This document shows positions 40,732 through 50,146 of a DNA stretch of 64,000 nt, piece after piece. The position numbers and the translations under genes are program-made. The first letter of the stretch is position 1. Each line of letters opens with the position of its first letter. The notes under the pieces are model-generated. The model saw nothing but the letters and a program-made list of their open reading frames with translations, was not told where the DNA came from and ran no database searches. This DNA is from Devosia nanyangense (GTDB taxonomy: Bacteria; Pseudomonadota; Alphaproteobacteria; Rhizobiales; Devosiaceae): the NCBI GenBank assembly GCA_016213505.1, contig JACRAF010000031.1, forward strand, positions 1-64,000, read 5' to 3'.

Positions 40732-42510
40732 ATGGCGACGCGCGACCACAGAGTTGGGCTCTGGCCCCTGGCGATCTGCTGGGCGCTGACCGCCGCCGCC
40801 TTTGGCGCCAAGGCCGTGCTGAGCGCCGGCACGACGCCGCTGATCCTCGATACCGACGATGCCATGCGCCTCACCATGGTGCACGATTTTCTCGCCGGGC
40901 AGGGCTGGTTCGACCTCGTCCAGCATCGGCTCAATACGCCCTATGGCGCCGAAATTCACTGGTCGCGTCTGATCGACCTGCCCGAAGCGGCACTGCTGGT
41001 GGTGCTGCGCCCCATCGCCGGAGCGATGGCCGATACCATCGTTGCCTGTGCCTGGCCGCTGACGCTGCTCCTGCTGCTGCTCTGGCTGAGCGGCAAGTTG
41101 GCTCTGCGACTCGCCGGTCGCGCGGCTCTGCTGCCGGCGCTGGTGCTGCCCGCCTTATCGCTTGTCACCATGGCGGAGTTCGCGCCGGGTCGCCTCGATC
41201 ATCACTCGGCGCAGATCTTGCTGAGCCTCGCCATGCTCTATTGCACTATCCGGTCGCTCGACCGGCCGCGCCTGGCGATCGGAGCCGGCGCCGCGGCTGC
41301 GACAGCCATGGCGATCGGCATCGAGAGCCTGCCGATGGTCGTCGCCACTGCGCTGGTGTTCGGCCTCGCCTGGGTAGCGGCGCCCCGGCACGCGGCGGCG
41401 ATGCGCGATTTCGGCGTGAGTTTTGCGGTGGGCACAGCGTTGGCCCTGGCGCAGGGCGTGCCGCCCGCGCGCTGGCTCGCGCCGGCGACCGACGCCATCT
41501 CGATCGTCTATACCGTCGCGGCAGGGCTGGCCGGATTGGCCTTGGCGACCTTGTCGCTTGTCCCGCTGCGGGCCTGGCCGGTGCGGCTCATCGCCGGCGT
41601 CGCGGCGGGCATGGTCGTCGCTGGTGCGACGCTCGCACTCTACCCGGCGATCCTCATGGGTCCATATGGCACGCTCGATCCCTGGCTGATCGCCAACTGG
41701 ATCGACCGTATCGCCGAGGCACAGCCCTGGTGGACCAGCCTTGTGGGCGACCCGGTCTACCCCATCGCCGTGGCGGTGCCGGTCCTCGCCGCGCTCGCCA
41801 CTATCGTCTGGAACGTCGTTCGCGGCGGCAGCGACCGCGGCGCCTGGCTGATCTATGGGGCATTCCTCCTGGTCGCCACCGCCGTCATGCTGCTCCAGAT
41901 CCGGGCGGCGCGCATCGCCGTACCCCTGGCGATACCCGCCTGTGCGGCGCTGATCGCGACGGCCTGGCGATATCAGGCCGCGCGGCGCGGGATGCTTCCA
42001 GCGCTCGCCTTCGTCGGCAGTTGCCTCGTCTCGGCCGGCATCGCCGTCGGCGTCCTGGCCACCGCGATCGTCCTGGCCTTTCCCGACTACGCCGCCGCGA
42101 CCGAGGACAGGTTCCGCGCCGCCCGGCAGGCCTGCCTGCAACCGTCTGCCTTTGCCGATCTCGCCGGGCTTCCGCCCGAGCGGGTGATGGCGCCCATCGA
42201 CCTGGGCAGCCATCTGCTGCTGTTCACCTCGCACGCGGTGGTCGCCGCCCCTTACCACCGCAACCAGCAGGGGGTGATGGACGCCTTCCGCTTCTTCAAC
42301 GGCCCGATCGACGAGGGCCGGGCGATCCTCGCGGCGCGCGGCGTCTCGCTGGTGGTGATCTGCCCGGCCATGAAGGAAATCCGTGGCTTGGTCGAGCACA
42401 CGCCGGATTCGTTCGTGACGCTGTTCGCGGCCGGCAGCCTGCCGGACTGGCTGGTCGACCGGAGCCTCCCCGATAGCCCGCTCCGGGTTTATGCCGTGGC
42501 GCCGCGCTAG
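40732..42510 (+). CDS. GT-C-like polytopic membrane protein (putative glycosyltransferase)
   Basis: This 592-residue protein has about 10-12 membrane helices. The first extracytoplasmic loop carries the acidic motif DTDDAMRLTMVHDFLAG, then LNTPYGAEIHWSRLIDLPEA, then GRLDHHSAQILLSL. These are features of bacterial GT-C fold proteins, relatives of STT3/PglB and ArnT that use polyprenyl-linked sugars. A C-terminal soluble domain (LGSHLLLFTSHAVVAAPYHRNQQGV) follows. The acceptor is unknown. The start is ATG 40732. Its end overlaps by 4 bases the end of the convergent MmcQ-like gene. Confidence 0.75.
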   Translation: MATRDHRVGLWPLAICWALTAAAFGAKAVLSAGTTPLILDTDDAMRLTMVHDFLAGQGWFDLVQHRLNTPYGAEIHWSRLIDLPEAALLVVLRPIAGAMADTIVACAWPLTLLLLLLWLSGKLALRLAGRAALLPALVLPALSLVTMAEFAPGRLDHHSAQILLSLAMLYCTIRSLDRPRLAIGAGAAAATAMAIGIESLPMVVATALVFGLAWVAAPRHAAAMRDFGVSFAVGTALALAQGVPPARWLAPATDAISIVYTVAAGLAGLALATLSLVPLRAWPVRLIAGVAAGMVVAGATLALYPAILMGPYGTLDPWLIANWIDRIAEAQPWWTSLVGDPVYPIAVAVPVLAALATIVWNVVRGGSDRGAWLIYGAFLLVATAVMLLQIRAARIAVPLAIPACAALIATAWRYQAARRGMLPALAFVGSCLVSAGIAVGVLATAIVLAFPDYAAATEDRFRAARQACLQPSAFADLAGLPPERVMAPIDLGSHLLLFTSHAVVAAPYHRNQQGVMDAFRFFNGPIDEGRAILAARGVSLVVICPAMKEIRGLVEHTPDSFVTLFAAGSLPDWLVDRSLPDSPLRVYAVAPR

Positions 42511-42854
42511 AGGCCGAGTTCGGTGCGCAGCTTCCTGGTGAGCTTGTCGGCGACAATCCGATGCGACTGGGCAATGTAGGCCTTTAGATCGGCGTCGGAG
42601 AGTGCGGCCCCCTTTGCCACCGAGACCCACTGCCGCTTGGCGAAATATGGCGCCTGCCCAACTCCCTCGAGCCCGGTCAGGCCTTCGAACGACATCTCCG
42701 ACACCTTGAAGGAGATGTGCGAGCCATCCTCACCGCACAGCGCGAATACCTTGCCGCCGACCTTGGCGACCTGGCTCTCCCATTGTGCAACGATCGTCGC
42801 TGCCGGCAGGCCGGCGACGAATTTGGTGAAGGCCTTGACGCTGTGCAGGCCCAC
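42507..42854 (-). CDS. MmcQ/YjbR family protein (DUF419)
   Basis: This 115-residue protein has the CyaY-like DUF419 pattern: AQWESQVAKVGGKVFALCG, HISFKVSEMSFEGL, APYFAKRQWVSVAKGAALSDADLKAYIAQSHRIVADKL. The family may bind DNA; its function is unsettled. It starts with GTG 42854, directly abutting the stop of the upstream gene, so translation is probably coupled. Confidence 0.85.
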   Translation of the reverse strand: MGLHSVKAFTKFVAGLPAATIVAQWESQVAKVGGKVFALCGEDGSHISFKVSEMSFEGLTGLEGVGQAPYFAKRQWVSVAKGAALSDADLKAYIAQSHRIVADKLTRKLRTELGL

Positions 42855-43178
42855 CTAGAGCTGGTCCTGCCGCAGGAATTTCCGCTCGCGCCGCGACCGG
42901 CCAGCCCAGGCCAGCAGAATGCCCGGTACCCCGATCACCGCCCAGCCGGGAAAGCCCAATAGCGCCGAAACCACCGTCTCGAGCAGCGGTCCAAACAGTC
43001 GCGTTTCGAGAAACTGCCGCACCCCCAGGAGGCTCTCGGCGTGGATCTGCGTCCAGCTGTCGTTCAGCGACGTCAACACAATCGTGTTGGCCGCCAATGA
43101 CTTGGTACCGTCGATGATGAGCAGGATCACCGCGCACGCGATCAGCAAAGTGCCCAGGACCCGGAGGAGAAGCCGCAT
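42855..43178 (-). CDS. Small membrane protein upstream of the MmcQ-like gene
   Basis: This 107-residue protein has two hydrophobic segments (LLLRVLGTLLIACAVILLIIDG near the N-terminus and LLGFPGWAVIGVPGILLAWAG near the C-terminus) and a basic tail. The middle reads TIVLTSLNDSWTQIHAESLLGVRQFLETRLFGPLLETVVSALLG. I have seen this layout in conserved alphaproteobacterial membrane proteins but cannot name it. The TAG stop touches the next gene's GTG. Confidence 0.7.
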   Translation of the reverse strand: MRLLLRVLGTLLIACAVILLIIDGTKSLAANTIVLTSLNDSWTQIHAESLLGVRQFLETRLFGPLLETVVSALLGFPGWAVIGVPGILLAWAGRSRRERKFLRQDQL

Positions 43179-43433
43179 TCTTCCGTCTCTGGACCTGCCG
43201 GGAGTGTAAGCGGCAGGCCGTGGGGGTTTCGCCCTTCTTGCACGCGGCTGTTCGGTTGCACAAGACAAGTCGCGGGCCACGTCGGACAATCCGCCTCACC
43301 GGCCTATGATCCCTTGCGGTCAACTCGCCGATGAGTATATTGCCCGCGCCTTTGGAGGGGTGTTCCGCCCCCTCCCGCCGCATCGCCGGCGAAGGCCCGA
43401 GACGCCGGCAAGCCCGGCAGTCCGCCTCAGCGC

Positions 43434-43523
43434 GGAGAGATGGCCGAGTGGTCGAAGGCGCACGCCTGGAAAGTGTGTAGGCGGGTAACCGTCTCAAGGG
43501 TTCGAATCCCTTTCTCTCCGCCA
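43434..43523 (+). tRNA. tRNA-Ser (GGA anticodon), CCA encoded
   Basis: Acceptor arm GGAGAGA (43434-43440) pairs with TCTCTCC (43513-43519). The anticodon arm is CACGC-CTGGAAA-GTGTG with anticodon GGA. A long variable arm typical of serine tRNA and the T-arm AAGGG-TTCGAAT-CCCTT follow. A discriminator G and genomic CCA end it. It lies at the boundary between household genes and the catabolic region, and 13 bp of its 3' end recur at 63,922. Confidence 0.97.
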
Positions 43524-43721
43524 TTCCTTCAATTGACCTGCTCAGCTCTACCAACATGTTGATCGGTAGGGTGGTTTTTGGGGTTCGAAACCCGCCGTTT
43601 GGCGAGTATTCCAAATGGTCCCCGAAAGCCAACCGCAGGACCAGCCACCGCAGGCCTAGTGGGCGCCTCGTGCCCCAAGAAGTCGTGTTGACGTCCTCCC
43701 CGTCGCGGTCAACCGGAGGCG

Positions 43722-44873
43722 TCATCCCTCGACCGAAGCTGTCATCTCGAGGTTGTGCGGGCCGATTGCTGCGATCGTCCGTTCGGCGCAAAGCGCCATG
43801 GTGACGTCGAGTTCGGTCGCAATGATCTCGAGCGCACGGCGGACGCCGGCCTCGCCCATGGCGCCCAGACCGTAGACATAGGGGCGTCCGATGTAGGTGC
43901 CCTTGGCCCCCAGCGCCAGCGCGCGAAAAACGTCCTGCCCCGAACGGATGCCGCCGTCGACATGGACCTCCAGTTGGTCGCCCACAGCATCGACGATGCC
44001 GGGCAGCACGCTGAGGGTCGAGGGCGCGCCATCGAGCTGCCGGCCGCCGTGATTGGAGACGACGATCGCGTCGGCCCCGGTGAGCGTCGCCTCGCGTGCA
44101 TCCTCAGCGGTCATGATGCCTTTGAGGATCAGCGTGCCGCCCCAGCGCTCGCGCAGCCAGGCGATGTCGTCCCAGCAGAATTCGAGATCGAACTGGTCGG
44201 CTACCCAGGCCGACATCGAGGTGAGGTCCTTGGCGCTCTCGGTGTGCCCGACCAGATTGCCGAGACGCCGGTCGCGAACCCCCAGCATCTGCAGGCACCA
44301 GCGTGGACGCACCAACAATTGCAGCAGGGTCGGCAGGTTGAGACGCGGCGGCGTCGACAGTCCATTGCGCTGATCCTTGTGCCGCTGCCCGACGATCTGC
44401 AGGTCCATCGTCACAACCAGCGCCGAACATCCCGCCGCCTTGGCGCGGTCGATCAGCGATCGCACGAAGCCGCGGTCGCGCATCACATAGAGCTGGAACC
44501 AGAACGGCGTACTGGTGGCCCGCGCCACCTCTTCGATCGAGCAGACGCTCATCGTCGAGAGCGTGAACGGCACGCCGAAAGACTCCGCCGCGCGGGCGGC
44601 GAGAATCTCGCCGTTCGCATGCTGCATCCCGAGGATGCCAACCGGCGCCAGCGCGACCGGCATGGCCACCTTCTGGCCGACCATGGTGGATGCCAGCGAG
44701 CGGTTGCTGATCTTCCGGCCGACCCGCTGCCTGAGCTTGATCGCGCCGAACGCCGCCTCGTTGGCGTGGTAGGTGCTCTCGCTGAAGGCGCCGGAATCGG
44801 CGTAGTCGAAGAACATCTTCGGCACGCGCCGCCGCGCCAGCTGCATCAGATCGTTGACGTCCAGAATCTGCAT
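43722..44873 (-). CDS. FMN-dependent alpha-hydroxy-acid dehydrogenase (LldD-like)
   Basis: This 383-residue TIM-barrel flavoprotein begins with the family N-terminus DLMQLARRRVPKMFFDYADSGA. The catalytic His is in SNHGGRQLDGAPS, and the FMN-binding elements are MPVALAPVGILGMQHANGE, VHVDGGIRSGQDVFRALALGA and GRPYVYGL. It oxidises L-lactate, glycolate or a similar 2-hydroxy acid. As the last gene of the GntR/CUT1/GHL6 operon it probably acts on a breakdown product of the imported sugar rather than on environmental lactate, hence no symbol is given. Confidence 0.85.
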   Translation of the reverse strand: MQILDVNDLMQLARRRVPKMFFDYADSGAFSESTYHANEAAFGAIKLRQRVGRKISNRSLASTMVGQKVAMPVALAPVGILGMQHANGEILAARAAESFGVPFTLSTMSVCSIEEVARATSTPFWFQLYVMRDRGFVRSLIDRAKAAGCSALVVTMDLQIVGQRHKDQRNGLSTPPRLNLPTLLQLLVRPRWCLQMLGVRDRRLGNLVGHTESAKDLTSMSAWVADQFDLEFCWDDIAWLRERWGGTLILKGIMTAEDAREATLTGADAIVVSNHGGRQLDGAPSTLSVLPGIVDAVGDQLEVHVDGGIRSGQDVFRALALGAKGTYIGRPYVYGLGAMGEAGVRRALEIIATELDVTMALCAERTIAAIGPHNLEMTASVEG

Positions 44874-44900
44874 CGGTCAGGTCAAATCAATGGGGCTCGG

Positions 44901-46949
44901 TCACTCCAGGACGACGACGCTGTGGACCACAAACTCGGGCACCGTCAGCGCGACATGATCTCCGACAACAGCGAAGGCGATGTCGCTGGCGGGCGCAGCA
45001 TAGACCCTGCTCACCTTGGCGAGGCCGGCCCGCTTGAAATCGAGCCGGAGCTCGACGCCCTGCATCGCCAGCGCATTGTCGACGAAGGAGAGCCGGTTCG
45101 GATCGCCGGCGTGGTGGTTGCAGAAATGGACCACCAGCCGGTCGCCCTGGCGGTTCAGCGTCACCTCGACGCCCGGCGAGGCGGTGGTCGCGAGCAGCGG
45201 CTCCTCGACGGCGTCGCGCACCAGTTGTCCGACGAGGCGTTTCACCCACGCATTGGGCAGCCCATCGCATTTGATGGGGAATGCAAGGTAGCGGCAGCTG
45301 CCGGCCCCGAACCTGTTCTCGATCAGCCCGGGATGCGCTTGCGCCCAATCCGGGGGGGCGTCGCCCCAGAGCACCGTTGTCGCATCGGTTCGCCGGGCCT
45401 CCGGCTCGATGAGCGAGGCCAGCCGGTGGGCGCCCGCCAGGGTGACGGCCACGCCCGGCTGATCGACGATGATCGGCACCGCGGTGACCAAGCTCCGCAA
45501 GGTCGCGTCCTCGAGCGTCAGATAGACGAAGTCGGCGGGCACGGTTCCGGCGTGATGCGCGCCGAACACATCGGCCAAGGCGAAATCGGGGCGCGGCTGG
45601 CCGCGCTCGTCGTGGAGCGAGGCGGAGCCTGCAGCGATGAGGGAGCCGCCAGCCTTGACATAGCTGCGCAGCGCCTCGACCTCGGTATCGCTGAGCGCCG
45701 TCTGCTCGGCGAGCACGACGACGCGATAGCGGCTCAAGTCTTCCGTCAGGCGGATGATGTCGTATTGGATGTGCTCGGCGATCAGCGCCTCATGCACCGC
45801 CTCCGCCGACGCCGTCATTCGCTGCCAGTGGGCCGACGCCGAACGGGGCTTGCTGGCGAGCACCACACCGACGTCGGAGACGCCCTTCGCGCCGACCAGC
45901 CACGGTTCGATCTCGCGGATGGGGTGGAACACTCGAGCGAAGGTCTCGAACTGCGCCGGATCGGTCGCGCCATCGGGGAACGGCACCTGCCCGATCGTCG
46001 GATTGCCGGCCTGTGCGACGACGATCGCCGCCTCGAGCTGGAGAATGGCCGCCGGCTTCTGGTCGAGCGAGTTCCAGCCGCCGCCCAGCGGCGTGCGCGC
46101 CAGGCCGCCGGCCGTCATCATCTCGAACGGCTTCTGTTGTCCCTTGGCCCAGCGCGCGATGAAGCTCTGGCGCGTGTAGTGCGGCGCGTGCCCCTCGATC
46201 GAGATAAGGTCGGCGCTGTCGAGCGGGTCGCCCGGCGCGCCGGCGGCGTTGTAGGTGATCACCGCGTCCGGGCGATGCTTGCGCAACGTCGCATAGGCCT
46301 TGTTCATGAAGGCGTCGACCTCGCCGGTCATGAACTCGTAGATGCCGTCGATTTCGGTCGCCGAGGGATGCACCGGCAAGCCGTGCCCGGTCGCTTCGCG
46401 GTAGCGCTTCTGGGCGTGGAGCGAATAGTCCGGCACCGGATGCGGCTGGATCATCCACACCTCCTGCGGCAAGTGCCTGGCCAAGGGCACGATGTCGAGC
46501 CAGAAACCGTCGACGTCGTAGCCGGTCGCGACCTCGTCGAGCTGGGTGAGGAGGAATTCGGCATAGGGCGAGCACACCGAGGCGTGGAAGAACGGGCCCG
46601 ACCGTTGCGGGTCGCCGAGCTCGTTGACGGCGCGCCATTCGGGATGCAGGCCCGTCGCATAGTTGTCGAAGAACATGCTCATATAGGCCATCAGCCGGAT
46701 GCCGCGCTTCTTCAGCTCCGGCAGCAATTCGCCGAGGATGTCGCGGGGGTATTGCAGGCCAAGCGAGGAGGGGTAGTAGCAGACCCCGTGGTGGTCCTTG
46801 CAGTAGAGCTGCACGCAATCGACGCCGGCCCGCTCATAGGCGTCGGCAAGCGCCACGGCATCGAACGCCTCGCCCCGTCTCAGCGCCCATTGCGGCGACA
46901 CGTAGAGCAGGTGGAGCTTGCGAAAACTCTGACGGAACCAGTGCGACAT
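44901..46949 (-). CDS. Putative glycoside hydrolase, GHL6-like barrel with GATase-like domain
   Basis: This is a 682-residue cytoplasmic protein without a signal peptide. Residues about 10-330 form an alpha-amylase-like barrel of the GHL6 kind (AGVDCVQLYCKDHHGVCYYPS, LPELKKRGIRLMAYMSMFFDNYA, YDVDGFWLDIV, DLISIEGH). A class-I glutamine-amidotransferase-like/beta-galactosidase trimerisation domain follows (about 370-560; VVVLAEQTALSDTEVEALRSYVKAGGSLIAAG), then a beta-sandwich. Candidate acids are the Asp of WLDIV and the Glu of SIEGH. Such proteins resemble GH29/GH42-type glycosidases. Substrate probably enters through the CUT1 importer encoded upstream in the same operon. Confidence 0.7.
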   Translation of the reverse strand: MSHWFRQSFRKLHLLYVSPQWALRRGEAFDAVALADAYERAGVDCVQLYCKDHHGVCYYPSSLGLQYPRDILGELLPELKKRGIRLMAYMSMFFDNYATGLHPEWRAVNELGDPQRSGPFFHASVCSPYAEFLLTQLDEVATGYDVDGFWLDIVPLARHLPQEVWMIQPHPVPDYSLHAQKRYREATGHGLPVHPSATEIDGIYEFMTGEVDAFMNKAYATLRKHRPDAVITYNAAGAPGDPLDSADLISIEGHAPHYTRQSFIARWAKGQQKPFEMMTAGGLARTPLGGGWNSLDQKPAAILQLEAAIVVAQAGNPTIGQVPFPDGATDPAQFETFARVFHPIREIEPWLVGAKGVSDVGVVLASKPRSASAHWQRMTASAEAVHEALIAEHIQYDIIRLTEDLSRYRVVVLAEQTALSDTEVEALRSYVKAGGSLIAAGSASLHDERGQPRPDFALADVFGAHHAGTVPADFVYLTLEDATLRSLVTAVPIIVDQPGVAVTLAGAHRLASLIEPEARRTDATTVLWGDAPPDWAQAHPGLIENRFGAGSCRYLAFPIKCDGLPNAWVKRLVGQLVRDAVEEPLLATTASPGVEVTLNRQGDRLVVHFCNHHAGDPNRLSFVDNALAMQGVELRLDFKRAGLAKVSRVYAAPASDIAFAVVGDHVALTVPEFVVHSVVVLE

Positions 46950-46956
46950 ATCTTGC

Positions 46957-47826
46957 TCACTTGACGGCGCCGGCCGTCATCCCTTTGCGGATTTGTTTCT
47001 GGAAGACGAAGTAGAAGACAATCAGCGGCAGCACGGTGAGGCTCATGATGGCGAACAGTTCGCCCACCGAGGTCTGCGTCGCCATGGACGAGGGTTTGTA
47101 CGCGGCGACCGCGAGCGGCAGGGTGCGCGCCGTCACCTTGTCGAGCAGCACCAGGCCGAAGAACAACTCGCTCCACACCCAGCCGATATTGATGATGGCC
47201 ATCGAGGCCATGGCGCCGCGCGACACCGGCAGCACGACGCGCCAGAACACCCCGAAGCGCGAGCAGCCGTCGATCCGTGCCGCCTCTTCCAGCTCACGCG
47301 GGAAGGAGACGAAATACGACCGCATCAGGATGGTGGTAAAGGGTAGACCGAGCGTGGCGTAGAGCAGGATCAGGCCGACGAGGTTGTTGCGCAGGCCCAT
47401 CTCGCCGAAAAAGAAATAGATCGGCACCAGCAGCACATGCACCGGAACTGCAAGTGCCAGGAGGAACAGTTGCTGCGTCGCCGCGCTGCCGGGGAAGCGA
47501 CCCCGCGCCAGCGCGTAGCCGGCAAGCGACGACACCCCCAGCAGCAGCACCAGCGTGCCGCCGGTGACGATCACCGAGTTGATGAAATAGATGCCGATCG
47601 ACTGGTTGGTGCGGTTGCCGTCCATCACCGCTTCGTAATTGCCGAATTGCGGCGGGAAGGGGAAGGCGAACGGCGTCGACAGGATTTGCGGGTCGCTCTT
47701 GAGCGAGGTGAAAAACAGGAACACGATCGGGTAGACTTGCACCACCACCCAGAGCAGCAGGAGGCCGGTGACCACGAGCCTGCCGGTGAGGCGGAAGCCG
47801 GCCGAGGAGGGGCGTGCGCTCGCCAT
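46957..47826 (-). CDS. CUT1 sugar ABC transporter permease (MalG type)
   Basis: This 289-residue permease has six helices (VVTGLLLLWVVVQVYPIVFLFFTSL at the start) and the EAA motif EEAARIDGCSRFGVFWRVVLPVSRGA. The C-terminal ends in QKQIRKGMTAGAVK, the MalG-type tail GLTAGAVKG. ATG 47826 lies 2 bases after the stop of the partner permease gene. It forms the inner-membrane channel together with it. Confidence 0.92.
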   Translation of the reverse strand: MASARPSSAGFRLTGRLVVTGLLLLWVVVQVYPIVFLFFTSLKSDPQILSTPFAFPFPPQFGNYEAVMDGNRTNQSIGIYFINSVIVTGGTLVLLLGVSSLAGYALARGRFPGSAATQQLFLLALAVPVHVLLVPIYFFFGEMGLRNNLVGLILLYATLGLPFTTILMRSYFVSFPRELEEAARIDGCSRFGVFWRVVLPVSRGAMASMAIINIGWVWSELFFGLVLLDKVTARTLPLAVAAYKPSSMATQTSVGELFAIMSLTVLPLIVFYFVFQKQIRKGMTAGAVK

Positions 47827-47828
47827 CC

Positions 47829-48782
47829 TCAGAACTCCACCGCGTCGATCTTGGTGAGCCGGTAGTACACATAGGTGACCGTGAAGATCACCGCGAACAT
47901 CGACACCGCCACGGCCGAAGCGTAGCCATATTCCTGCTGCTCGAAAGCCTTGCGGTAGAGATAGGTGCCCAGGACCGCCGAACTCTCCGCCGGCCCACCC
48001 TTGGTCATCACCCACACCAGGTCGAACACCTTGAGCGAGAAGATCACCTGGACGACGCTGATCGAGACCAGCACCGGCCAGATCATAGGAACGACCAGAT
48101 AACGCATGCGCTGCAGCTCGCCGGCGCCGTCGAGCGTCGCCGCATGATGCAGATCTTCCGGGATGCCCTCGATGGCGGCGAGCAGCACGATCATCGGAAA
48201 GCCCGCATATTGCCAGATGCAGACGACGATGATCGCCGGCAGCGACAGGTCGAGGCTGCCGAGCCATGGCTGCGCCAAAACCCCGAGGCCGATACTCTTG
48301 AGCGCGGTGTTGAGCAGCCCATAATTCGGCTCGTAGATGCGCGCCCACAGCGCCGCTACGACCGTCATCGGCAGCATCACCGGCAGGTAGAAGGCGAAAC
48401 GGTAGAAGCGGTGGAAAGGCACATGCCGCGAGATCGCGATGGCAAGCAGGAGGCCAAGGCCGACGGTGCCCGCAGTGGCCGAAACGGCAAACACGATGGT
48501 GTGGCCGAGTGCCCGCCAGAAATACTTGTCGCGGAACAGCCGCTCGAAGTTCTCGAGGCCGATCCAGTGGCGGGGCAGCAGCCCCTTCCACTCGAACAGC
48601 GACAGCTCCAGCGAGCGATAGAGCGGAAACCCCATGAAGGCGAGCAGCAGGATCACCGCCGGGGCGATGAACAGGTACCAGTGCGCATTGGCCCGGATTT
48701 GTGCGAGCCCGCCGACAGAACGATGTTCTACCTGGGTCGGCCGGACACGCGGCGACGCTGCGGATGGCGTTGGGGAAGTCAT
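47829..48782 (-). CDS. CUT1 sugar ABC transporter permease (MalF type)
   Basis: This 317-residue permease has about six helices, the typical start (NAHWYLFIAPAVILLLAFMGFPLYRSLELSLFEWKG) and the EAA loop HHAATLDGAGELQRMRYLVVPMIWPVL. The end, FEQQEYGYASAVAVSMFAVIFTVTYVYYRL, is standard for the family. The ATG at 48782 follows the binding-protein gene by 62 bases. Confidence 0.92.
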   Translation of the reverse strand: MTSPTPSAASPRVRPTQVEHRSVGGLAQIRANAHWYLFIAPAVILLLAFMGFPLYRSLELSLFEWKGLLPRHWIGLENFERLFRDKYFWRALGHTIVFAVSATAGTVGLGLLLAIAISRHVPFHRFYRFAFYLPVMLPMTVVAALWARIYEPNYGLLNTALKSIGLGVLAQPWLGSLDLSLPAIIVVCIWQYAGFPMIVLLAAIEGIPEDLHHAATLDGAGELQRMRYLVVPMIWPVLVSISVVQVIFSLKVFDLVWVMTKGGPAESSAVLGTYLYRKAFEQQEYGYASAVAVSMFAVIFTVTYVYYRLTKIDAVEF

Positions 48783-48844
48783 GGACGGCAGGCCTCGTGG
48801 CAGGATGCCCGGCCAGCATCGGCCGGCCGGGCAGACTTCGGCAA

Positions 48845-50146
48845 CTACTTGTTGCGCGCTTCCTCGTAGGCGTCTTCCATGGCCTGGCCGGCCTCCTCGG
48901 GCGTGCTGACGCCGGTCAGTACCTCGCCGGCTGTCCGCTTCAGCGTGTTGAGGATGTCGGGCGGAACCGAGGACTCGTAGAGCGCCGGGGCGCCCATCTT
49001 GCCGACATCGGCGGCCATCTGCGACACCATGGGGGCCAGGAAGGACACGTCTTCGGCCGTCACGTCGGTGCGGCCGATGGTGAGACCGGAAGCTTTGGCG
49101 TAGGCGAGGGCGCCGTCCTTGGAGGCGAGGAAGGTGATGACCTTCTTGGCGGCATCGACCTTGTCGTGGTTGAAGGCGATGTAGCAGTTCGGCACCCAAC
49201 TGCCCACCGGGCCATAGGCCACGTCCTGGATCGGCGGATAGTAGAAATAGCCGACCTCGAACTGGTCCTGCTTGAGCATGCCGGCACCGGCCCACGAGCC
49301 GGTCTGGTACATGGCCGCCTTGCCCGAGGTGAACAGCGACTTGGCCACTTCGTCGTCGATGATCCCGGCAAAGCCGTCAGCCGCGAAACCCTTGTCGACG
49401 ATGTCCTTCAGCGTCTGGAAGATGCGGATGCTGTTGGGGTCGGTCCACTTGTGCGCACGTTCGGCTTCGGTGGAGGTTGGCGACCAGTTGCGCAGCAGCG
49501 CGTTGTACTCGTCCTGCGTCCACGACCGCATCATCAGCCCGTCAACGAGATGGTTGACCATGCCGTAGTCGTAGAGCGTGACCATCGGCTGGAAGCCGGC
49601 GCCGCGCACCTTGGCGGCGATGGCATAGAGCTCGTCCCACGTCGTGGGCGGGGTCAGGCCGAGGTCGGCGAAGATCGTCTTGTTGTAGTAGACATAGGGG
49701 GTCCACACCACGTCGGTGTTGACGCCGTATTTGTGGCCGTCGGGTTCGGTGAAGTACTGCACCGTGCCCTCCGGGTAGCCGCCATTGGCATAGATGTCGT
49801 CGAGCGGCGCCAAGAGGTTGGCCGCGATCATCTCCTTGTACTGGAACGAGGGCGAGCACCACCACCAGGTGAGATCGGGGCCGTCGCTGGCGGCGAACAT
49901 CGTGGTGGGCGCGGTCGCCTGCCAATTGAGTTCGTCCGATTGCAGCTCGAGGTCGACCTGGATATCGGGGTTGGCGTCGTTCCACGCCTTGATCGCTCCC
50001 ACCGTGCCATCGCCGGCGCCGACACCGCCGAGAACCGTCATCCGCAGATGGATCGGATCGGCGGCCAGCGCCTGACTCAGCGACAGCGACGCGGTCATCA
50101 GCGCCGCGACCGACAAGTGCAGCGTCGTTCTAAATACTCGTCCCAT
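48845..50146 (-). CDS. CUT1 sugar ABC transporter substrate-binding protein
   Basis: This 433-residue family 1 extracellular solute-binding protein has a signal peptide (LHLSVAALMTASLSLSQALAA) and typical lobes: GTVGAIKAWNDANPDIQVDLE, YGVNTDVVWTPYVYYNKTIFADLGLTPPTTWDEL, SLFTSGKAAMYQTGSW and KVDAAKKVITFLASKDGA. It captures a sugar or oligosaccharide in the periplasm. ATG 50146 has GGAGGAAACGCA upstream, lying within the GntR gene, which it overlaps by 17 bases. Confidence 0.93.
   Translation of the reverse strand: MGRVFRTTLHLSVAALMTASLSLSQALAADPIHLRMTVLGGVGAGDGTVGAIKAWNDANPDIQVDLELQSDELNWQATAPTTMFAASDGPDLTWWWCSPSFQYKEMIAANLLAPLDDIYANGGYPEGTVQYFTEPDGHKYGVNTDVVWTPYVYYNKTIFADLGLTPPTTWDELYAIAAKVRGAGFQPMVTLYDYGMVNHLVDGLMMRSWTQDEYNALLRNWSPTSTEAERAHKWTDPNSIRIFQTLKDIVDKGFAADGFAGIIDDEVAKSLFTSGKAAMYQTGSWAGAGMLKQDQFEVGYFYYPPIQDVAYGPVGSWVPNCYIAFNHDKVDAAKKVITFLASKDGALAYAKASGLTIGRTDVTAEDVSFLAPMVSQMAADVGKMGAPALYESSVPPDILNTLKRTAGEVLTGVSTPEEAGQAMEDAYEEARNK

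Noticed and set aside
43755..46964. 1,069-codon plus-strand frame opposite lldD and the GHL6 gene
   Set aside because: It spans two well-supported minus-strand genes and their gap, with Arg/His/Gly-rich shadow composition.
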